Positions 24,643 through 31,255 of a stretch of DNA of 51,833 nucleotides are shown piece by piece. Both the position numbers and the translations under genes were made by a program. The stretch lies in assembly GCA_019419545.1 (NCBI GenBank), contig DXZT01000008.1:1-51833 (forward strand), given 5' to 3'. The stretch comes from Collinsella sp. Lineage in GTDB: Bacteria > Actinomycetota > Coriobacteriia > Coriobacteriales > Coriobacteriaceae. The notes beneath the pieces are model-generated. The model saw only the letters and a program-made list of their open reading frames with translations, did no database searches and was not told the DNA's origin. Every line of letters begins with the position of its first letter. The stretch's first letter is position 1.

Positions 24643-25776
24643 TTACTTCCAAACGCGCTCGGCAATGCGCTTGACCAGCGCGATCTTTGCCCACTGCTCG
24701 TCCTCGGTCAGCTTGTTGCCAATCTCACAGCTGGCAAAGCCGCACTGGGGCGACAGGTACAGGTTCTCGAGCGGCACATACTTTGCGGCCTCGTGGATAC
24801 GTTCGACGATAACGTCCTCGTCCTCAAGCTCAGCCGCCTTTGTAGTGACCAGTCCCAGCACGACCTTCTTGCCGGGAGCAACGTACTTGAGCGGCTCAAA
24901 GCCACCGGCGCGCGGCGTATCGAACTCAAGGTAGAACGCATCGACGTCCTCGTGCGCAAACAGGTACGGTGCAATGGGATCGTAACCACCCTCGAAGGCA
25001 TACGTGGAGTGATAGTTGCCGCGACACACGTGCGTATTGATAACCAGATCGTCGGGCTTGCCCGCGATGGCGGCATTGTTGAGCGCCACGCCCAGCTCGC
25101 TCACTTTTTGCAGGTCAACCGGGCTCATGCCGGTCTTGGACACAAAGTCGGTATCGCAATAGATGCCCCAGGTGCAGTCATCAAATTGGATGTTGCGGCA
25201 GCCCGCGGCATACAGGTCGGCAATCACGGTGCGGTATGCTGCGGCAATGGCGTCGGCGAGCTCTTCGTCGGTCTTATAGACGGCACGCAGGCTCTCCTGC
25301 TGGCCATCACAGCGGTCGAGTGTGACTTCGGAGAACGTCTGGATCGGCGCCGGAATGGTCTGGCGCGCGATCTGGCCCTCACCCTCGAGCGACTTGACAA
25401 ATTTGAAGTGCTCGACGAACGGATGGTTCTCGCCGCTAATGGGACCGGTTACCGCGGCGGTGTCGGCGGTAGTCTCCTCATCGTGAAACATGTAGCCCGT
25501 GCGCGAGGCGCGGCGCTCAATGCCGTTGAGTCCCCACATAAAATCGAGGTGCCAGTAGCTGCGGCGGAACTCGCCATCGGTAATCACCTGCAGGCCGGCA
25601 GCCTTCTGCTTGGCCACTAAGTCGCGGATGGCCTCGTTCTCGACGGCCTTAAGGCCGGAAGCGTCGAGTTTACCCGCGACATAGGCGGCACGGGCATCCT
25701 TTACAGCCTGCGGACGAAGAAAACTGCCGACGATATCGGCGCGAAACGGCGCGTTCGGTTGAATCGAAGTGCTCAT
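24643..25776 (-). CDS. MetE C-terminal-like methionine synthase family protein (377 aa)
   Basis: Single-domain homologue of the catalytic half of cobalamin-independent methionine synthase, like YxjG/YxjH. The opening is FRADIVGSFLRPQAVKDAR. The zinc-binding residues are visible in INTHVCRGNYHSTYAFEGGY (His, Cys), in the Glu region AFYLEFDTPRAGGFEPLKY, and in LSPQCGFASCEIGNKL (Cys). Such proteins transfer a methyl group to homocysteine or a related thiol; the methyl donor is often not folate-polyglutamate. The start at 25776 has AAGGGAGAT ahead. Upstream on the same strand lies a LysR gene, and an 8-7-8 dyad in the gap suggests that LysR control acts here. Confidence 0.88.
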   Translation of the reverse strand: MSTSIQPNAPFRADIVGSFLRPQAVKDARAAYVAGKLDASGLKAVENEAIRDLVAKQKAAGLQVITDGEFRRSYWHLDFMWGLNGIERRASRTGYMFHDEETTADTAAVTGPISGENHPFVEHFKFVKSLEGEGQIARQTIPAPIQTFSEVTLDRCDGQQESLRAVYKTDEELADAIAAAYRTVIADLYAAGCRNIQFDDCTWGIYCDTDFVSKTGMSPVDLQKVSELGVALNNAAIAGKPDDLVINTHVCRGNYHSTYAFEGGYDPIAPYLFAHEDVDAFYLEFDTPRAGGFEPLKYVAPGKKVVLGLVTTKAAELEDEDVIVERIHEAAKYVPLENLYLSPQCGFASCEIGNKLTEDEQWAKIALVKRIAERVWK

Positions 25777-25862
25777 AGGTATCTCCCTTTGCATTGGTTG
25801 CTTTACTGGGACAGAGTATGAGCGCTCATATGGTCATCGTAAAATATACGTTTATAACAGTT

Positions 25863-25885
25863 TGATATAGATGCTTCCTATATCA
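25863..25885. promoter_or_regulatory. LysR-box-like dyad upstream of the MetE-like gene
   Basis: TGATATAG, 7-bp spacer, CTATATCA: a perfect inverted repeat that satisfies the T-N11-A rule for LysR-type operators. It lies in the 155-bp gap between the LysR gene and the MetE-like gene, about 90 bp before the latter's start. Confidence 0.6.
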
Positions 25886-25931
25886 GTCTGGACTGTCATA
25901 AAGAGACTTGAACCGTGCGGAGCACAGCAGC

Positions 25932-26828
25932 CTAGATATGCTGACGAATCGCGTCGATATAGGCCCGACCGTAGCGCGTGAGCGTCGTGTTCTTGCGCGT
26001 GATGATGCCAATCTCCATGTACTCGTCCACGTCGAGCGGAATCGAGATAATGCCGGGGCCGTTGAGCTCGTGGCTGATCACGCCCGAGCATACCGTGTAG
26101 CCGTTGAGGCCCATGGCCAAATTGAACAACGTCGCACGGTCGCGCACGCGGATATTTTTGCGACGCTCGAACGTCGAGGTCAGCTCCTCGGAATAGTAAA
26201 ACGAGTTGTAGCTGCCCTGCTCGTAGGACAGGAACGGGTAGTCTTCCAGATCCTCGAGCGTCACGCTGGAGCGGCCCGCCAGCGGATGGTCGGCGCAGAC
26301 GAAGACATGCGGCGTGGCGCAGAAGAGCCCTTCGAACACGAGCTCGTTGGCGGCAAGCATGCGCTCGATGACCTCGCGATTGTGCTCCGACAGATACAGG
26401 ATGCCGAGTTCGCTTTTCATATGCGCGACATCCTCGATTATTTCGTGGGTCTGCTCCTCGCGCAGGGTAAAGTCGTAGCGCGCGGCATCGAACTCGCGGA
26501 TCACATCGACAAACGCATTAACGGCAAAGGAATAATGCTGGCAGCTCACACTAAAGTGCGGCACCTGCTCGGACGTGCCTTTGTACTTGCCCTCGATCAG
26601 GTCGGCCTGGTCGAGCACCTGGCGCGCGTAGCCCAAGAAGGTCTCGCCTTCCTCGGACACAATGACGCCCTTGTTGGTGCGCTCAAAGATATGCACACCC
26701 ATCTCGTTTTCGAGATCGCGAATCGACGCGGTAATCGAGGGCTGCGACACAAAGAGCCGGCGCGAGGCCTCGGTGATGCTACCGCATTCGGCAACCTTAA
26801 CAACATATCTGAGCTGCTGGAGCTTCAT
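25932..26828 (-). CDS. LysR-family regulator, probably of the MetE-like gene (298 aa)
   Basis: Winged HTH at the N-terminus (MKLQQLRYVVKVAECGSITEASRRLFVSQPSITASIRDLENEMG) and a LysR effector domain from about residue 90. The start at 26828 has AGGGAGAAGG directly ahead. It begins 10 bp after the HAD gene stop, so its ribosome binding site overlaps that stop and the two are probably translationally coupled. The MetE-like gene follows with a LysR-type dyad between, so control of methyl/sulfur metabolism is a reasonable inference. Confidence 0.9.
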   Translation of the reverse strand: MKLQQLRYVVKVAECGSITEASRRLFVSQPSITASIRDLENEMGVHIFERTNKGVIVSEEGETFLGYARQVLDQADLIEGKYKGTSEQVPHFSVSCQHYSFAVNAFVDVIREFDAARYDFTLREEQTHEIIEDVAHMKSELGILYLSEHNREVIERMLAANELVFEGLFCATPHVFVCADHPLAGRSSVTLEDLEDYPFLSYEQGSYNSFYYSEELTSTFERRKNIRVRDRATLFNLAMGLNGYTVCSGVISHELNGPGIISIPLDVDEYMEIGIITRKNTTLTRYGRAYIDAIRQHI

Positions 26829-26838
26829 AGCCTTCTCC

Positions 26839-27747
26839 CTAGACGTTCGTGACGCCAAAACCTGCCGCGTCCATTTGACGCATAAACGACGGCATCTCCC
26901 CCGTCGCGGCGCAGGCGGCAATCTGATGCAGAGCCCCGGCAACCGCATCATCTGCCGCAGCGCCAATATGCCAGCGTGCGGCAGCCGTGACGGCCTCGTT
27001 GGCATTGGCGACTGCAACGGAGTTAGGAACGGCATCGATCATGGGCAAATCGTTATCGGAATCGCCGAATACGGCCACCTCGTCGGGCGTCAGGCCCAAA
27101 GCGCGCGCCAGCTCCAGCGCAGCGCAGCCCTTGTCCCAACCAGCCGGAAGGATGTCGAACAGGCGCACTCGGTTGTTGGGAAACACAAGCGAGAGTTCCG
27201 GCACCTCAGCGGCAACGCGCTCACGTAGCTCCGCGAGTTCCTCACGCGAACGGGCACTCCAGATATTCGCCTTAAACACCGACGCGTCATCGACGACGGG
27301 ACGACATGGGGCCTCTTCGCCTTTGAGCCACGCGTTGCCGCCCGACTCCATGGCGCGACGAACGCGCTCGGGGTCACTCGTCACACAATGGGCATCGTTG
27401 CCCCAAAAGTCATCGCCCAGGCTGTAGACTTTTAGAAATGTATCGTCGGTCTCTTGCTCCAGATAGTCGGCCAAACGCATCAGAGCATCGTTGTCGATTG
27501 CGCGCGAGGCGACTACTTCGCCGTCAACAAACATCACCTGGCCGTTACAGAACGCACCGGTCGAATAACACCCGGAACGGTTTTTGAACATCCAGCCCAT
27601 CGCGGACGGCTGACGACCCGAAACCGGCCCAAAGTGCAAACCCGCCGCCTGCATGGCATGAATACCCTCAATGGCGTAGTCGCTGGCGCCGTCATGCCCG
27701 GCTGGAATCAGTGTATCGTCCATATCGGTCAGCACAAGTTTGATCAT
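26839..27747 (-). CDS. HAD-superfamily hydrolase, Cof type (302 aa)
   Basis: Cof-type HAD phosphatase with the four motifs: LVLTDMDDTLIP with the nucleophile Asp at residue 8 and acid Asp at 10, FGPVSGRQPSAM (motif II Ser), the motif III Lys near GWDKGCALE-like DKGCAALELA, and VFGDSDNDLPMIDAV (motif IV). The type IIB cap lies between. Enzymes of this group dephosphorylate sugar phosphates or cofactors such as FMN or pyridoxal phosphate; this one's substrate is unknown. The ATG has GAGGGGA ahead. It is the first gene of a minus-strand unit with the LysR gene. Confidence 0.9.
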   Translation of the reverse strand: MIKLVLTDMDDTLIPAGHDGASDYAIEGIHAMQAAGLHFGPVSGRQPSAMGWMFKNRSGCYSTGAFCNGQVMFVDGEVVASRAIDNDALMRLADYLEQETDDTFLKVYSLGDDFWGNDAHCVTSDPERVRRAMESGGNAWLKGEEAPCRPVVDDASVFKANIWSARSREELAELRERVAAEVPELSLVFPNNRVRLFDILPAGWDKGCAALELARALGLTPDEVAVFGDSDNDLPMIDAVPNSVAVANANEAVTAAARWHIGAAADDAVAGALHQIAACAATGEMPSFMRQMDAAGFGVTNV

Positions 27748-27787
27748 AGAGTCCCCTCGGTCATTCTTAATCCCATCTATTGTACCG

Positions 27788-27889
27788 ACCTGCCAAAAAG
27801 GGACAGGTTTATTTCGGCAGGTTTCATCTGGGAAAACGCAAAGTCCCAGTTGTTACCTGCCAAAATAAACCTGTCCCTTTTTGGCAGGT
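27788..27889. repeat. Inverted pair of GGGAC-core repeats (ACCTGCC type)
   Basis: Two 35-bp arms (27788-27822 and 27855-27889) are inverted copies differing at one position. Each arm itself begins ACCTGCC and ends GGCAGGT. The 32-bp spacer has its own CTGGGA/TCCCAG stem. A third, single arm lies at 48440-48474. Paired inverted units are the usual form of REP doublets. It lies between the HAD gene start and the thiM riboswitch. Confidence 0.88.
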
Positions 27890-27915
27890 GCGCTAGTATA
27901 GGGAACAACAGATTC

Positions 27916-28009
27916 GATGCGGGAGTGCCGGCGGTGCAAACCACAAGGCTGAGAGGGCATGGGGCCCAATCCTTTGAACCTGTCAGTTAATGCTGGCGTA
28001 GGGAGCATG
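27916..28009 (+). ncRNA. TPP riboswitch (THI element)
   Basis: The conserved thiamine pyrophosphate aptamer is plain: GGGAGTGCCG, AAGGCTGAGAGG, CCTTTGAACCTG, TTAATGCTGGCGTAGGGAGC. ATGC at 27917 and GCAT at 28005 close helix P1. A hairpin terminator follows 11 bp later, so binding of TPP would stop transcription before thiM. The inferred logic is an off switch. Confidence 0.95.
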
Positions 28010-28020
28010 CCGCCTTTACA

Positions 28021-28050
28021 GGGGCGCTGTCTATGCACAGCGCCCCTTTT
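28021..28050 (+). terminator. Riboswitch-controlled terminator before thiM
   Basis: GGGGCGCTGT, loop CTATGC, ACAGCGCCCC, then TTTT. It is the expression platform of the TPP riboswitch, placed 22 bp before the thiM start. Confidence 0.9.
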
Positions 28051-28072
28051 CTATGCCAAGGAGGCATGTGCA

Positions 28073-28912
28073 GTGATTGATTCGGAACAGCTTAAGCAAC
28101 ATATGGTCAAGGCCGTGGAGGAGATTCGCACCACCAATCCGATGGCCGGCTCCATCACCAACACGGTGACGATCGACTTTGTCGCCAACGCGCAGCTCGC
28201 TGTGGGTGGATCGGCCGCCATGGTCTATCTTCCCGACGAGGGCGAGGCGCTCGTTGCCGGCGGCGGCGCCATCTATCTCAATATGGGCACGCTCTTCCCC
28301 ATCTACGAGCAGACGATTCCCCGCGCGGCCAAGGCGGCACACGACGCCGGCAAGCCCTGGGTGCTCGATCCGGTGGGTCTGGGCATCGGCAGTCTGCGCA
28401 CCCAGTTGGTAAACGAGCTTAAGCAGTACAAGCCCGCCATCGTGCGCGGCAACGCCTCCGAGATCATCGCGCTCGCCGGCCTGTGGGGTCTTGAGGGCGA
28501 GGCGGCCGATCTGAGCCGCGTGCGCGGTGTCGATACCACCGACACGGTCGACGCCGCCCGCGATGCCGCCGTGGCGCTCGCCCGCTACACCGGCGGCGCC
28601 GTTGTGGTCTCGGGCGAAGTCGACCTGATCACCGACGGCATGACCGTGGCCAAGTCCCACGGCGGCAGCCCACTCATGTCCAAGATCACCGGTTGCGGCT
28701 GCTCGCAAGGCGGCGTGCTGGCTGTGTACGCCTGCGCTGCCGACCCGTTTACGGCCGCCGTCTGCGGCACCGCCGTCTACAACGTTGCCGGCTCGCGTGC
28801 CGCCGCTGTCGCCGACGCCCCGGCAAGCTTTAAGGTCGCCTTTATCGACGAGCTCTACCGCGCAACCGCCCAGGACATCGCCAACAACCAGCTCGGCCTC
28901 GAGGAGGCATAG
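28073..28912 (+). CDS. thiM: Hydroxyethylthiazole kinase ThiM (279 aa)
   Basis: Phosphorylates the thiazole alcohol salvaged from thiamine breakdown. Family blocks are NPMAGSITNTVTIDFVANAQLAVGGSAAMVY near the start, KPWVLDPVGLGIGSLRT, and GSPLMSKITGCGCSQGGVLAVYAC, the ATP-site motif in which Cys lies next to the catalytic Gly region. The start is the GTG at 28073 with AAGGAGG 8 bases ahead, placed right after the riboswitch terminator. The operon continues with a thiamine-binding protein and thiE, giving a thiazole salvage and coupling unit; no thiD is present in the window. Confidence 0.95.
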   Translation: MIDSEQLKQHMVKAVEEIRTTNPMAGSITNTVTIDFVANAQLAVGGSAAMVYLPDEGEALVAGGGAIYLNMGTLFPIYEQTIPRAAKAAHDAGKPWVLDPVGLGIGSLRTQLVNELKQYKPAIVRGNASEIIALAGLWGLEGEAADLSRVRGVDTTDTVDAARDAAVALARYTGGAVVVSGEVDLITDGMTVAKSHGGSPLMSKITGCGCSQGGVLAVYACAADPFTAAVCGTAVYNVAGSRAAAVADAPASFKVAFIDELYRATAQDIANNQLGLEEA

Positions 28913-28915
28913 GCC

Positions 28916-29257
28916 ATGTCCGAGCCCGCAACCGATGCCGGCATGAATACGCTCGTCGCCGTGGCCATCGCCCCGTGCGGCACCGGCGATGAGCTGTCCG
29001 CCGAGGTCGCCGAGGTCGTGCGCGTCATTCGCGAGAGCGGCCTTCCCAACCGCACCACCTCGATGTTCACCGAGATCGAGGGCGACTGGGACGAGGTCAT
29101 GCAGGTCGTGCGCGACGCAACCTTTGTGTTGGCGAGCAAGGGCATCCGCACCGAAGTCGTGCTCAAAGCCGATATTCGACCCGGATTTACCGACACCATG
29201 ACCGGCAAGCTCGAGCGCATGGAAGCTCAGATCAAAAAGCAGGAGGAAACACGATGA
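28916..29257 (+). CDS. MTH1187/YkoF-like thiamine-binding protein (113 aa)
   Basis: Small alpha/beta (ferredoxin-like) protein of the DUF77 family: LVAVAIAPCGTGDELSAEVAEVVRVIRESGL, then TTSMFTEIEGDWDEVMQVVRDA and RTEVVLKADIRPGF. Members bind thiamine or hydroxymethylpyrimidine compounds and sit in thiamine operons. Its position between thiM and thiE under the TPP riboswitch supports this. It starts 3 bp after the thiM stop, and its own TGA overlaps the thiE ATG (ATGA), so translation is coupled. Confidence 0.85.
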   Translation: MSEPATDAGMNTLVAVAIAPCGTGDELSAEVAEVVRVIRESGLPNRTTSMFTEIEGDWDEVMQVVRDATFVLASKGIRTEVVLKADIRPGFTDTMTGKLERMEAQIKKQEETR

Positions 29258-29949
29258 GTATCCGCGACAACCTTGATATCTCGGCCTATCTGGTGCTCGG
29301 CCCCGAAAACACGCTCGGGCGCCCCGTGGGCGATGTGGTGGCCCAGGCACTCGACGCCGGCTTTACCTGCATCCAGGTGCGCTCCAAGGTGGCAAGCGCC
29401 CGCGAGATCATTGCGCTGACCGGCGACGCCGCGCAGGCAATCGCACAGGCCGGCAAGACCGGTCAGGTCGCTTTGCTGATTGACGACCGCCTGGACTGCG
29501 TACTCGCCGCGCGCGAGCAGGGCATTGCTGTCGACGGCGTGCACGTGGGTCAGAGCGACATTCCCGTCGAGGTCTGTCGCAAGCTGCTGGGGCCCAACGC
29601 CATCGTGGGCCTTTCCGCCCGTTGCGAGGAGATGCTCGAGTACGTCAAGACCGCCGACATGAGCCTAGTCGACTACCTGGGCATCGGCCCACTCCACGAG
29701 ACCGAGACCAAGCGCGACTGCGGACGCGCGGCCGACGGCTCTATCATCACCAAGAGCTTTGAGGACCTGGCCGCCCTCCACGCGGCAAGCCCCGTGCCCA
29801 TCGTGGTGGGCGGCGGCGTCAAGACGGCCGACCTGCCACAGCTCAAGGCCACCGGCGTCGACGGCTTTTTCGTGGTGAGCGCCGTCTGCAGCGCCGATGA
29901 CCCCTACGCCGCGGCCAAGGAGCTCGTCGACACCTGGCAGCAGGCGTAA
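29254..29949 (+). CDS. thiE: Thiamine phosphate synthase ThiE (231 aa)
   Basis: Joins HMP pyrophosphate and thiazole phosphate to give thiamine phosphate. TIM-barrel blocks: AYLVLGPENTLGR, FTCIQVRSKVASAREI, ALLIDDRLDCVLAAREQGIAVDGVHVGQSDIPVE, DYLGIGPLHETETKRD and PIVVGGGVKTADLPQLKATGVDGFFVVSA. QVRSK replaces the commoner QLREK, which is tolerated in the family. The start overlaps the stop of the preceding gene (ATGA), with AGGAGG ahead. It ends the riboswitch-controlled operon; a hairpin follows at 29994. Confidence 0.94.
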   Translation: MSIRDNLDISAYLVLGPENTLGRPVGDVVAQALDAGFTCIQVRSKVASAREIIALTGDAAQAIAQAGKTGQVALLIDDRLDCVLAAREQGIAVDGVHVGQSDIPVEVCRKLLGPNAIVGLSARCEEMLEYVKTADMSLVDYLGIGPLHETETKRDCGRAADGSIITKSFEDLAALHAASPVPIVVGGGVKTADLPQLKATGVDGFFVVSAVCSADDPYAAAKELVDTWQQA

Positions 29950-29993
29950 GTCTAGGCCGAGCAGCTGATTCGCAGCTTCATATCTTCAGCAAT

Positions 29994-30039
29994 GGAAAGC
30001 ACATCCCAGTTTGAGCCTCCATTCCGGGATGCGCTTTCC
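29994..30039. terminator. Hairpin between thiE and the patatin-like gene
   Basis: GGAAAGC(A)CATCCC pairs with GGGATG(C)GCTTTCC around an 18-base loop. It lies between convergent genes; it lacks a T-tract, so terminator function is likely but not certain. Confidence 0.6.
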
Positions 30040-30061
30040 GCCGAGATGGCGGCAGCAGCCT

Positions 30062-30931
30062 CTACCCTGCCAGATATGCCTCCAGTGCCGGCAAGGTCGC
30101 CTCCGCATCGCGGCGACCAATCTGGTAGATGCGCTCAAGTTCATCGGGCTCGCGACACAGCGACGGCACCTTCACCGATTCGCTCGGACGCACCACAAAG
30201 ATCTCGCCGGCAGCCTCGCGACGTGCCAGGTCATCGAGCGTGGCATTGTAGACCTCATGCCGGTGCTCAAGCGCTGCGACAAACTCCGGATAGTGACGGA
30301 ACACGCGCCGCAGCATGGGCATCACGCTGTTGGGCTGCTTCACAAAGCCCGCCGGCTGCGTGAGTACCACGATATTGCGGTCATACCCCTGCGCAAACAG
30401 CCACGCGCTGGGAATAGAATCAGCCACGCCACCATCCAGATACTTATGCCCGTCAATAGCAACGGGACGCGTCGCCACGGGAATTGCCGACGACGCCCGA
30501 ATCCACTCGATATCGCGCTCGTCGCCATACGGCAGATCGTGATAGACGGCCTTGCCCGTCTCGATATCGGTACACACGCACGTAAATCGCATGGGACAGG
30601 TGCGATACGCCTCCAAGTCGATGGGATCGCGCTCGATAGGCACCTCGTGATAAGCAAAGTCGGCATTGTACATATCGCCGGTTCGCAGCCAGCTGGTCAC
30701 GCTCGCATAGCGCTTGTCGGCGCAATAGGCCTTGTTATAGCGAATGGCGCGGCCGATCTGGCGCGATTTAAAGTTGTAGCCAAACGCCGCGCCCGCCGAG
30801 ACGCCCACCATATGGTCGCAGGTCAAACCGTGCTCCATCCATACATCGAGCACACCCGCTGTATACATACCGCGGTAGCCGCCTCCCTCGAGCGCAAGCC
30901 CCACCGTGCGCGTCATATTTGACTGTGCCAT
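30062..30931 (-). CDS. Patatin-like phospholipase (289 aa)
   Basis: Acyl hydrolase with a Ser-Asp dyad. GLALEGGGYRGMYTAGVLDVW is the oxyanion Gly-rich loop, MVGVSAGAAFG contains the nucleophile Ser in GxSxG, and YLDGGVADSIP carries the catalytic Asp in DGG. It has no signal peptide, so it is cytoplasmic and may act on membrane lipids from inside, like YjjU-type proteins. The start at 30931 has GGAG upstream; the frame continues to 31015 without family sequence. It stands alone between the thiamine operon and the cyclic-di-GMP genes. Confidence 0.9.
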   Translation of the reverse strand: MAQSNMTRTVGLALEGGGYRGMYTAGVLDVWMEHGLTCDHMVGVSAGAAFGYNFKSRQIGRAIRYNKAYCADKRYASVTSWLRTGDMYNADFAYHEVPIERDPIDLEAYRTCPMRFTCVCTDIETGKAVYHDLPYGDERDIEWIRASSAIPVATRPVAIDGHKYLDGGVADSIPSAWLFAQGYDRNIVVLTQPAGFVKQPNSVMPMLRRVFRHYPEFVAALEHRHEVYNATLDDLARREAAGEIFVVRPSESVKVPSLCREPDELERIYQIGRRDAEATLPALEAYLAG

Positions 30932-31255
30932 GCGACCATCTCCGTTCCTGCGTTTTAAAACGGGACAAGTATACCCGTCAACATATACCGTCCCAGTCGC
31001 ATTTTTATCGAACATCGCATCGTCGCGCTACTGCTTGTCGAATAATAGCCGCCCACAGCATGTACACCCATATATAATTGTGCACCGTTGTTTACACTAC
31101 TCAGCTGTTATCAACAGCGAACATTAGCCGGTAAATTAACTCAACAACGCAGCAAGGCGGGGGCCTGGATACATGCAAAGCGCTGAGCAACGACACGTGT
31201 ACACAACGAGCTCGCCCGACGCAATCCGCCCCGACCTCAGAAAGCCGCTTAGAAC

